Shown one piece after another: positions 40,805 through 47,856 of a stretch of DNA of 64,000 nucleotides. The stretch is taken from NCBI RefSeq assembly GCF_013396335.1, contig NZ_JABWSY010000005.1, positions 1 to 64,000 of the forward strand, given 5' to 3'. The translations under genes were made by a program, and so were the position numbers. The notes under the pieces are model-generated. The model was not told where the DNA came from and did no database searches. It was given only the letters and a program-made list of their open reading frames with translations. The stretch comes from Bacillus sp. EB106-08-02-XG196. GTDB lineage: Bacteria > Bacillota > Bacilli > Bacillales > Cytobacillaceae. The first letter of the stretch is position 1. Each line of letters begins with the position of its first letter.

Positions 40805-42123
40805 GATATGAAAATAGTAAATCTGTCATATTAACAATTCTAATTCTGGTTAGTATTTTTTTAACCTGGAATCTGTGGACGTACCAGCCTAATTTTGACA
40901 TGATGGATAACGGTAATAATGTTGCGGAGGTAATGTTAAAAGAAAAACGCGAAGTTCATAAGGTTATTACCCCTGATCTAGTGCTGTTTCATAGAAACGG
41001 GCAGCATAATGGAACCACTAATGCCGCGCTGCTAAATCAGATTATGAGTGAAATAAGGAAATGGTCTTTCTACGACGTAAAAAACTACTCTGAGAATGTA
41101 GAAGAAATCAAAGAATTAGTACATGGAAATGGCAATGCTGAAATTGTTTTTCCAACTGACATTCCGATTGAATTATATCGAAGTGTACTAAAATTTGAGG
41201 AGAAAAGAATTGATTCCTTCAATTTTAAACGAATGATTATTAATGTTGAGAATTCTGAAAAGGGAAATGGGACAGTATATTTCGTTTCTGCCGATTACCG
41301 GCAGGTTTTTATAAGCCATATATCCCCTGGGTTATTAAATGAATTCAAAAATGATTTTTATAAAAATGCTGAGCAATATCAGCGCTATTTCGCTTATGAA
41401 GCAACAGAAGAGCGGACTGTTTTTATCCCGGATGGAAATGTAGAAATGATGGAATATACCTATTTACCTGTTGTCCTTAACTCGGAGGCATTCAAAGAAG
41501 CATTGTTTAGTGACCCGCGTGTTGTACAAAGAGGAACGGTTTCCGGGGTAGAGGAATTTAGTGATGCCTCAAGTAAGATGACCGTTAATCATGATACCAA
41601 TATGCTTCTTTATGTTAATCCTACTGGAGAGTCTGATTATGTTGACAATGCTTATGATTTATTAAAGAGGAGTATTGATTTTATTAATGGACATGGCGGC
41701 TGGACAGACCCTTATCGATACGTTGCTAAGGATGTAAAAAGGAAATCTGTTACATTTCGTTTATATAATAATGACGGTTATCCTGTCTTTAATGAGAGCG
41801 GCATGTCAGAGATTCAAGAAGTTTGGGGCAGAAATGAGATTTCGAGATATGTTAGGCCTAATATAGCTTTAGAGCTTCCATTAACGACAGAAATGGTAAA
41901 GGTAACACTTCCAACAGGGGCAGAGGTACTGGGATATCTCAAAAGTAGAAAGAATTATAAACCAGAATTACTAGAGCAACTTGTTTTAGGATATAGGATG
42001 ACAAGGGATAAAGGTGAAAATAAACTGATTCTCCTAGAGCCTGCTTGGTTTTACCGCTATAACCAGACATGGGGACAAATCACGAAGGAAGACCTGGGGG
42101 GATTGTTACATGGATTGGAGTAA
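40801..42123 (+). CDS. walH: WalK regulator WalH (YycH)
   Basis: One N-terminal membrane helix and a large extracytoplasmic domain; with WalI it holds WalK activity in check. The ATG at 40801 overlaps the walK stop (ATGA), giving 440 residues. Sequence identity was judged from gene order and topology as well as the YycH pattern (LVLFHRNGQHNG..., PSLWYR-like WFYRYN near the end). Confidence 0.92.
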   Translation: MRYENSKSVILTILILVSIFLTWNLWTYQPNFDMMDNGNNVAEVMLKEKREVHKVITPDLVLFHRNGQHNGTTNAALLNQIMSEIRKWSFYDVKNYSENVEEIKELVHGNGNAEIVFPTDIPIELYRSVLKFEEKRIDSFNFKRMIINVENSEKGNGTVYFVSADYRQVFISHISPGLLNEFKNDFYKNAEQYQRYFAYEATEERTVFIPDGNVEMMEYTYLPVVLNSEAFKEALFSDPRVVQRGTVSGVEEFSDASSKMTVNHDTNMLLYVNPTGESDYVDNAYDLLKRSIDFINGHGGWTDPYRYVAKDVKRKSVTFRLYNNDGYPVFNESGMSEIQEVWGRNEISRYVRPNIALELPLTTEMVKVTLPTGAEVLGYLKSRKNYKPELLEQLVLGYRMTRDKGENKLILLEPAWFYRYNQTWGQITKEDLGGLLHGLE

Positions 42124-42895
42124 AATTAAGACGATTTTTATCTTAACTTTCTTGATACTGGATGTGTATCTTTTATTTCAATTTATGAAAATTAGAGATG
42201 CGGATCAATACGAATTCATCACAGAGGCCTCTTTTGAAGAAAAGCTAGAAGCAGAAGAGATTCGATATAAAGAGCTGCCAAAGGCACCTATTGAGGACCA
42301 GTATCTAAGTGCAAAGCCTAAAATGTTTACGAAGGATGATATCACAAAACTGAAGGGCCAAACAGCGCTTATAAAGGAACCCACGACAGCACTGATTGTG
42401 AAGCTGGATAAGCCGATATCTTTAAAGACGAAATTTGAAGCAGCTGAGTTAACACCATTTATTAAGGATAATGTTTTGTACGGCAGCCAGTATAAATTTT
42501 GGAAAAAAGATGATAAGAAAAATACCATCGTGTACTTCCAACATTATGAGAATATGACTTTATATGAAAATCTTAGTGGAATGCTTACTTTTCAAATTGA
42601 TGATCATAATCAAATTGTATCCTATGAACAAACCTATCTAGAGGATATTGCAAAAATGACAGAAAAGGAGGAAATCCTCCCTCCTTTAAAGGCATTGGAA
42701 ACTTTGCATCAAAAAGGTGCTCTAATGCCAAAAAGTAAAATTACAAAGGTTGAACTTGGTTATTCAACATTGATTCAGCTTGCGGCTTCACAGGCTTTAG
42801 CACCAACATGGCGTTTTGTGGTGGATGATAAAGAAAGTCTTTATGTTAATGCACTAGAAGGACAGATTATAGAATTTAACAGCGATGGAAATTAG
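42110..42895 (+). CDS. walI: WalK regulator WalI (YycI)
   Basis: A 261-residue bitopic membrane protein: MDWSKIKTIFILTFLILDVYLLFQF is the anchor, and the rest is the YycH/YycI-fold outer domain. It overlaps walH by 14 bp. It forms a complex with WalH and WalK in the membrane. Confidence 0.93.
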   Translation: MDWSKIKTIFILTFLILDVYLLFQFMKIRDADQYEFITEASFEEKLEAEEIRYKELPKAPIEDQYLSAKPKMFTKDDITKLKGQTALIKEPTTALIVKLDKPISLKTKFEAAELTPFIKDNVLYGSQYKFWKKDDKKNTIVYFQHYENMTLYENLSGMLTFQIDDHNQIVSYEQTYLEDIAKMTEKEEILPPLKALETLHQKGALMPKSKITKVELGYSTLIQLAASQALAPTWRFVVDDKESLYVNALEGQIIEFNSDGN

Positions 42896-42912
42896 ATGTG
42901 GAGTGAGAAACT

Positions 42913-43707
42913 ATGTCATTACGTTATAGCATTTTAGCGAGCGGTAGTACGGGGAATTCGCTTTATGTTGAATCAGACGAGCATTCCTTTCTAGTAGATG
43001 CAGGATTTAGCGGGAAGCAAATGGAAGCATTTTTTCAACATATAGATCGAGATATAAGTAAATTATCAGGCATTTTTGTAACCCATGAACACAGCGACCA
43101 TATTAAAGGGATTGGTGTATTGGCCCGTAAATACAAACTGCCGGTTTATGCCAATGAAAATACCTGGCGGGCAATGGAACGGATGGTTGGAGATATTCCG
43201 ACAGAACAAAAGATGGTTTTCGGTACAGAAAGCGTAAAAAGCTTTGGTGCAACAGATATTGAATCATTCGGGGTCTCACATGATGCAGCAGAGCCCATGT
43301 TTTATGTTTTTCATCACTCAGGCAAGAAATTGGTGCTAATCACAGATACAGGCTATGTAAGTGATCGGATGAAAGGGATCATATCCAATGCAGATGCCTA
43401 TATTTTTGAGTCCAATCATGATGTGCAAATGCTAAGAATGGGGAGATATCCTTGGAATACGAAACGAAGGATTCTTAGCGACCTTGGTCACGTTTCAAAT
43501 GAAGATGCAGGGATTGCGATGAGTGAAGTAATTGGAGACAATACAAAAAGAATATATCTTGCCCATTTAAGCCTTGATAACAATATGAAGGACTTAGCAA
43601 GAATGTCAGTAGCACAAACACTGCAAAGCCAAGGATTAATTGTTGGAGAGCAGTTTGACCTCTACGACACAGATCCTAAAGTTCCCACAATTTTAACAGC
43701 GGTATAG
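42913..43707 (+). CDS. walJ: MBL-fold exonuclease WalJ (YycJ)
   Basis: A 264-residue metallo-beta-lactamase-fold protein with the metal motif [10 protein letters not shown] and HVSNEDAG. YycJ/WalJ has been reported as a DNA exonuclease linked to mismatch repair and to coordination of division with replication. Last gene of the wal operon; a terminator follows. Confidence 0.95.
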   Translation: MSLRYSILASGSTGNSLYVESDEHSFLVDAGFSGKQMEAFFQHIDRDISKLSGIFVTHEHSDHIKGIGVLARKYKLPVYANENTWRAMERMVGDIPTEQKMVFGTESVKSFGATDIESFGVSHDAAEPMFYVFHHSGKKLVLITDTGYVSDRMKGIISNADAYIFESNHDVQMLRMGRYPWNTKRRILSDLGHVSNEDAGIAMSEVIGDNTKRIYLAHLSLDNNMKDLARMSVAQTLQSQGLIVGEQFDLYDTDPKVPTILTAV

Positions 43708-43710
43708 GTA

Positions 43711-43751
43711 AGAACAAAGATATCTTAATGGGTATCTTTGTTCTTTTTTTA
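43711..43751 (+). terminator. Terminator of the wal operon
   Basis: AGAACAAAGATA/TATCTTTGTTCT perfect twelve-base stem followed by TTTTTTT. Confidence 0.93.
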
Positions 43752-43832
43752 TAAAATGAGTGTGGACAGAGTATAATTATAAGTATAAGTCAAAATAAAA
43801 GATGTTGCTTACGAAAGGGAGACGTGGTGAAA

Positions 43833-45065
43833 ATGGGTTATTATGATGATCATTCACAAGGGCGTTACCAAAAACAGAGTGGTAATAGAGGAGGATATTT
43901 TTTTGCCAGTATTATCGGTGCAGTACTGGGTGCTATGCTAGTTGTCATTTCAATTCCGGCATTATCCAGCCAAGGATTCCTTCCTTACAATGTGCAGCCA
44001 AACAATAACCAGCCTGCTGGCGGAAATAATGACAATCAAGACAATTTTATTCAACAGCAGGTGTCCTACGATGTAAATACGGATACAACAAAAGCCATTG
44101 ATAAGGCCGCAGATGCAGTAGTTGGGATTAATAATATCCAAAATACAAATTTTTGGTACGATGAGTCGGGTGACGACCAAGGTCCTGCTGGAACAGGGTC
44201 AGGTGTTATTTATAAAAAGGCAGGAGATAAAGCATACGTCGTAACCAACCAGCATGTGGTAGAAGGTGCGACTCAGTTAGAGGTTACTTTAAATGACGGT
44301 ACAAAAATACCTGCTAAATTGCTCGGAGGCGATGTTTGGACTGATTTAGCCGTTCTTGAAATTGATGCAGCCAAGATTAAAAAAATTGCTGAATTTGGCA
44401 ATTCAGAGGCATTGAAAATGGGTGAACCCGTCATGGCAATTGGGAATCCGTTGGGTGCCACATTCTCTGGTTCTGTGACCCAAGGAATTATTTCAGGAAT
44501 CAATCGAACCATTCCAGTAGATATCAATCAAGATGGCATTATGGATTGGAATGCAGAGGTATTGCAAACAGATGCAGCCATAAATCCAGGAAACAGCGGT
44601 GGTGCCTTAGTCAATATTGCTGGGCAGCTTATTGGGATTAACTCGATGAAAATTGCTCAAGATGCCGTGGAAGGGATTGGCTTGTCGATTCCAATTAATT
44701 ATGCAAGACCAATTATTGAGGATTTGGAGCAATTCGGTGTGGTGAAACGACCATATATGGGAGTGGATTTGAAGTCTGTTGCTGAAATTCCTGGGTATTA
44801 TCAAGAAGAGGCCTTGAAATTACCTAGAGATATCAACTATGGGGTAGCTCTTCGTCAAGTTGTTTCAAATTCTCCTGCCGCACAGGCTGGATTACAGGAG
44901 CTGGATGTTATTGTGGAAATGGATGGTATAACCATTCATAACGTCATTGATCTCAGAAAGCATTTATATCAAGAGACCAAGATCGGTGACCAGATGGAAG
45001 TAAAGTACTATCGAGAAGGAAAGTTGAAAACCACCACGATTACATTAGCAGAAGATAGGTCCTAA
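43833..45065 (+). CDS. htrC: Membrane-anchored serine protease HtrC (YyxA)
   Basis: DegP/HtrA-type quality-control protease. A short cytoplasmic N-terminus (MGYYDDHSQGRYQKQ), one membrane helix, an Asn/Gln-rich linker, a trypsin-like domain (His in NQHVVEG, Asp in WTDLAVLEI, Ser in NPGNSGGAL) and a C-terminal PDZ domain (GVALRQVVSNSPAAQAGL). ATG at 43833 is better spaced from AAAGGGAG than the two preceding GTG codons; 410 residues. It follows the wal operon, as in B. subtilis. Confidence 0.95.
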   Translation: MGYYDDHSQGRYQKQSGNRGGYFFASIIGAVLGAMLVVISIPALSSQGFLPYNVQPNNNQPAGGNNDNQDNFIQQQVSYDVNTDTTKAIDKAADAVVGINNIQNTNFWYDESGDDQGPAGTGSGVIYKKAGDKAYVVTNQHVVEGATQLEVTLNDGTKIPAKLLGGDVWTDLAVLEIDAAKIKKIAEFGNSEALKMGEPVMAIGNPLGATFSGSVTQGIISGINRTIPVDINQDGIMDWNAEVLQTDAAINPGNSGGALVNIAGQLIGINSMKIAQDAVEGIGLSIPINYARPIIEDLEQFGVVKRPYMGVDLKSVAEIPGYYQEEALKLPRDINYGVALRQVVSNSPAAQAGLQELDVIVEMDGITIHNVIDLRKHLYQETKIGDQMEVKYYREGKLKTTTITLAEDRS

Positions 45066-45073
45066 ACGAAAGG

Positions 45074-45104
45074 CAGAAAGGTGTCATCACCTTTCTGTTT
45101 TTTT
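45074..45104 (+). terminator. Terminator after htrC
   Basis: CAGAAAGGTG/CACCTTTCTG perfect ten-base stem, loop TCAT, then TTTTTTT. Confidence 0.93.
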
Positions 45105-45186
45105 ATGGTATGATAGGAAACTGAATGAAGCAAGTCGGAAAGTAAATAATAATGATACATAGCTTTTAGGAAATGTTGTATGAATA

Positions 45187-45345
45187 ATGGTTTATTGCTG
45201 CGAGGAACATGTGGATTTAGCATTAGATTTGGTTATGGTTGGGTTTGAAACGCTTCCAATTTTATCTAAAGTAACTGGGGATAACTTATCAACAGGCTGT
45301 GAATATTGTCAAAATAGAGCTGTATATATTGTGGCGAACAAATGA
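45187..45345 (+). CDS. CxxH/CxxC small protein (TIGR04129-like)
   Basis: A 52-residue protein beginning MVYCCEEHVDLALDLVMV and ending CEYCQNRAVYIVANK. The CEEH and CEYC pairs are a probable zinc site and define the CxxH/CxxC family found between htrC and rlmH in many Bacillus genomes. Function unknown. An in-frame TGA directly upstream makes the ATG at 45187 the only possible start; the ribosome binding site (TAGGAAA) is poor and rather far. Its 3' part and downstream spacer carry DnaA boxes. Confidence 0.85.
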   Translation: MVYCCEEHVDLALDLVMVGFETLPILSKVTGDNLSTGCEYCQNRAVYIVANK

Positions 45346-45400
45346 TTCCATACAAGATGTGGATAAAAATTGTGGACATGTGGATAACTTCTGTGGATAA
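45276..45400. promoter_or_regulatory. DnaA-box cluster upstream of rlmH
   Basis: Three perfect TGTGGATAA boxes lie at 45358-45366, 45379-45387 and 45392-45400, with TGTGGACAT (45371-45379) between them. Weaker boxes are TGGGGATAA (45276-45284) and TTATCAACA (45286-45294) in the small upstream gene. A DnaA-binding cluster near yydA (rlmH) has been described in B. subtilis. It may titrate DnaA or regulate rlmH. Confidence 0.85.
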
Positions 45401-45445
45401 GTTGTTTGTAAACTGTTTGTAATATAAAAAAGAGGGTTGTGGATT

Positions 45446-45925
45446 GTGAATATCTCGGTTGTCAGTGTTGGCAAATTAAAAGAAAAGTATTTAAAAATGG
45501 GAATTGAAGAATATTTAAAGCGAATGAATTCGTATGCGAAAGTGGAAGTCATTGAGGTGGCAGACGAAAAGGCACCAGAAGAACTAAGTGAGTTGGAAAT
45601 GATTCAGGTAAAGCAAAAAGAGGGAGAAAGAATATTGGCTAAGATTAGCCAGGATACATATGTCATTGCACTCGCCATCAATGGGAAAATGCAATCCTCT
45701 GAAGAGCTAGCGGATACGTTAGACAAACTAGCCACGTATGGGAAAAGTAAGATTGCTTTTATTATCGGTGGATCGTTAGGTTTAAGTGAGGAAGTACTAA
45801 AACGTGCGAACGAAAAGCTTTCTTTTTCAAAAATGACCTTCCCCCATCAGCTGATGAAATTAATATTAGTAGAGCAGATTTATAGAGCTTTTAGAATTAA
45901 TCGAAATGAACCGTACCATAAGTAA
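45446..45925 (+). CDS. rlmH: 23S rRNA pseudouridine-1915 N3-methyltransferase RlmH
   Basis: SPOUT-family methyltransferase acting on pseudouridine 1915 in helix 69 of 23S rRNA (B. subtilis yydA). The knot region [15 protein letters not shown] and the terminal [10 protein letters not shown] are typical. GTG at 45446 gives exactly 159 residues, the family length; an earlier in-frame TTG is less likely. The upstream region is packed with DnaA boxes. Confidence 0.97.
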   Translation: MNISVVSVGKLKEKYLKMGIEEYLKRMNSYAKVEVIEVADEKAPEELSELEMIQVKQKEGERILAKISQDTYVIALAINGKMQSSEELADTLDKLATYGKSKIAFIIGGSLGLSEEVLKRANEKLSFSKMTFPHQLMKLILVEQIYRAFRINRNEPYHK

Positions 45926-45927
45926 AT

Positions 45928-46123
45928 GAGGTATAGCGGATACCTCTCCTTAAGGTTGGGGGATCAGCTTAAGGGCCCGATCTGATAAATAAACGGAGAA
46001 ATTCCGCTTAGTTAGCGAATAACATCAAAAATAGTTTAAATAGACGGAGAAATTCCGCCTATGGACTCGAAAACCGTGAAAATGGAGGATTTCGCGTTGC
46101 ATAAGCGGAAAACTTCCGCTTAT
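45928..46123. repeat. Series of short intergenic palindromes after rlmH
   Basis: Four hairpins: GAGGTAT/ATACCTC (45928-45946), CGGAGAAATTCCG within 45992-46010, the same core within 46041-46062, and ATAAGCGGAAAACTTCCGCTTAT-type at 46101-46123 (arms ATAAGCGGAA/TTCCGCTTAT). The last three share a CGGA...TCCG core and resemble a REP-like family. No coding sequence is seen. Confidence 0.8.
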
Positions 46124-46165
46124 ATACCCCGAAACAAGCTTCATTCTGCAACTAACCGGAAAATC

Positions 46166-46334
46166 GAGACTGTCGATTAACTCATTTAACCTTTTAGAAA
46201 ACGAAGATTCCAACTATTTTCTACCTAAATAGATATAAAAAACTATAAAAAGTAGCTAAAAAAGCAAATATTTGGTCACAATTTCATCAAATTGGAGTTG
46301 CTGAATTTCACTTGCATAATTAATCGACAGTCTC
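46166..46334. mobile_element. MITE-like element with 15-bp terminal inverted repeats
   Basis: GAGACTGTCGATTAA (46166-46180) and its exact reverse complement (46320-46334) bound a 169-bp A/T-rich, non-coding segment. The flanking five bases are the direct repeat AAATC (46161-46165 and 46335-46339), which looks like a target-site duplication. No transposase is present, so it would be moved in trans by a related insertion sequence. Confidence 0.72.
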
Positions 46335-46567
46335 AAATCTCCGCTTATTTTACTTTGGCTGGTTACTTTAAGTTGGGTGCATCGATTTTAGTAATTCAAG
46401 AGTCCCCACTTTGATGCGTTACGGTGAACCTTACCATAAATGAAATCTCTCGATAAAATCAACGTAAGCAAGACTTAAGCGGATTTCCATTTAATTTTTA
46501 TAGTTTCCATTATAATGGATATGGTATAGTGGTTTAGTTAAATAATTTTGAGATTAGAGGAGAAATT
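46335..46567. other. Spacer with vestige of an rlmH 3' end
   Basis: No intact gene is seen. At 46423-46443 the plus strand encodes GEPYHK followed by TGA, the canonical C-terminus of RlmH (the intact gene here ends NEPYHK). Nothing further upstream aligns convincingly, so at most a short remnant remains. The promoter of the next gene probably lies near 46500-46550. Confidence 0.5.
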
Positions 46568-47203
46568 ATGAGAAAAGAATGGATTCTTCGCTGGTCTTTT
46601 TTTGTTTTTGGACTGATTGTTTTAGCGCTAGGTGCTGCCTTAACGATTGAAGGAAAATTGTTAGGAGCAGGTCCCTGGGACGTGTTTCATTATGGGATGT
46701 TTCTGAAGCTGGGGCTGACGATTGGCACATGGTCGATCATTATAGGATTTCTATTGCTTACCGCTTCCTCCATTGCAACGAAAAAATTACCTAAAATCGG
46801 TGCGTTTTTAAATATGCTGTTACTTGGTTTATTCATAGACTTCTTTTTGTGGCTATTGCCAGGTATCGATAGTTTAACTGGCGCCTTACTATTCTTTGTT
46901 TTAGGAGTTATTCTAATGGGGTATGGAGTTGGACTCTATGTTTCCGCTGATTTGGGTTCTGGTCCACGAGATAGTATTATGCTTTTGATTGTGGAGAAAA
47001 CCGGCTGGAGTTTACAATGGGTTCGTAATGGAATGGAAGTTCTCGTCCTCATTTTCGGTTGGGCATTAGGAGGACCAGTTGGAGTTGGCTCGGTGATGAT
47101 TGCCTTTTTCTTGGGTCCAATTGTAGGCTTTTCCTTACCGCAATGTAAAACACTTTTAAAGAATTTACTTGTTAAAAAGAAACACCAAAAACTAGCAGCA
47201 TAA
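46568..47203 (+). CDS. YczE/YyaS/YitT family integral membrane protein
   Basis: A 211-residue protein with about five membrane helices. The motifs GAALTIEGKLLGAGPWDVFHYG and YVSADLGSGPRDSIMLL are typical of the YczE-like family. B. subtilis YczE influences surfactin/competence-related functions; the biochemical role is unclear. Single gene with GAGGAG ribosome binding site and its own terminator. Confidence 0.87.
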   Translation: MRKEWILRWSFFVFGLIVLALGAALTIEGKLLGAGPWDVFHYGMFLKLGLTIGTWSIIIGFLLLTASSIATKKLPKIGAFLNMLLLGLFIDFFLWLLPGIDSLTGALLFFVLGVILMGYGVGLYVSADLGSGPRDSIMLLIVEKTGWSLQWVRNGMEVLVLIFGWALGGPVGVGSVMIAFFLGPIVGFSLPQCKTLLKNLLVKKKHQKLAA

Positions 47204-47228
47204 ATAGTCATACATTCGTGAATATCAA

Positions 47229-47258
47229 AAGGCGCAGAGCTTAATCTGCGCCTTTGTT
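47229..47258 (+). terminator. Terminator after the YczE-like gene
   Basis: AAGGCGCAGA/TCTGCGCCTT perfect ten-base stem followed by TGTTT. Confidence 0.88.
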
Positions 47259-47351
47259 TCATTTAGGTCTAATTCCACACCTTTTTGTAAAGAATGAGGA
47301 AGGTAAGTTTTATAGGTACAAGCTTAATGTAAAAATGGGAGGTTCAAGTTC

Positions 47352-47576
47352 ATGAGTGATTGGCTTACAAGTTTAAAAACAGCAACACCTCAGGAGGGTT
47401 TTGAATTAGCCATTTTATTGGCCAGAAAAGGTGTAGCATATACCCAGCCCTCTACAGATGTAAGGAAAAAACTGAGGACAGAATATGAGGGAAACGCAGA
47501 CAGTCTTACACTGGCTTCACATGTAATTGCCACTCATTTTCAAACAGTAAGTGCTGCTAATAATTATTGGAATTAA
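47352..47576 (+). CDS. Hypothetical 74-residue protein
   Basis: I do not recognise this protein. It reads MSDWLTSLKTATPQEGFELA..., looks soluble and mainly helical, ends SAANNYWN and has no cysteine. It is preceded by GGGAGG (ten bases before the ATG) and followed by a terminator, so it is probably a real single-gene unit. The mixed charge and size are compatible with a small regulatory or stress protein, but nothing in the sequence settles this. Confidence 0.72.
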   Translation: MSDWLTSLKTATPQEGFELAILLARKGVAYTQPSTDVRKKLRTEYEGNADSLTLASHVIATHFQTVSAANNYWN

Positions 47577-47586
47577 AGGAAGATGG

Positions 47587-47615
47587 ACAAGGGGCACAAA
47601 CCTTGTTCTTTTTTT
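47587..47615 (+). terminator. Terminator after the 74-residue gene
   Basis: ACAAGG/CCTTGT stem with GGCACAAA loop, then TCTTTTTTT. Confidence 0.82.
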
Positions 47616-47658
47616 GTCTTTTTAACTTGTACGCTCATATCCTTTATCTTATATCTAA

Positions 47659-47674
47659 ACTTGTTCAAACAAGT
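47659..47674. promoter_or_regulatory. Candidate AraR operator 1
   Basis: ACTTGTTCAAACAAGT fits the AraR box ANTTGTNCGTACAANT at 11 of 13 defined positions and is the core of a 20-bp palindrome (47657-47676). It lies about 200 bp before the arabinanase gene. Confidence 0.6.
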
Positions 47675-47760
47675 TTATGGAAGAATATTGAGAATCTTTT
47701 AATTTTATAGTATTGTTTAATTAGCGGCAGTTTGCTAGTTTCTGTGCAAAAGGTGTCTAC

Positions 47761-47776
47761 ACTTGTATGCACAACT
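47761..47776. promoter_or_regulatory. Candidate AraR operator 2
   Basis: ACTTGTATGCACAACT also matches 11 of 13 defined positions of the AraR box. The two sites are 102 bp apart, which could allow a repression loop when arabinose is absent. Confidence 0.55.
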
Positions 47777-47803
47777 TTATAGAGATTGGAGGAGACTAAA
47801 AAG

Positions 47804-47845
47804 GTGAAAAAGTGCTTCATCATTATTGGTCCGTACAATGAATAG
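47804..47845 (+). CDS. Possible 13-codon leader ORF before the arabinanase gene
   Basis: GTG at 47804 follows GGAGGAG by nine bases and opens MKKCFIIIGPYNE, ending at a TAG (47843-47845) that lies within the ribosome binding site of the next gene (TAGGAGGAG). Such spacing would couple translation. It may instead be chance; there is no further evidence for the peptide. Confidence 0.4.
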   Translation: MKKCFIIIGPYNE

Positions 47846-47856
47846 GAGGAGATAGG

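Noticed and set aside
45976-46213. Minus-strand open frame in the palindrome region after rlmH
   Set aside because: It is created by the repeats and crosses one end of the MITE-like element; no start signals.
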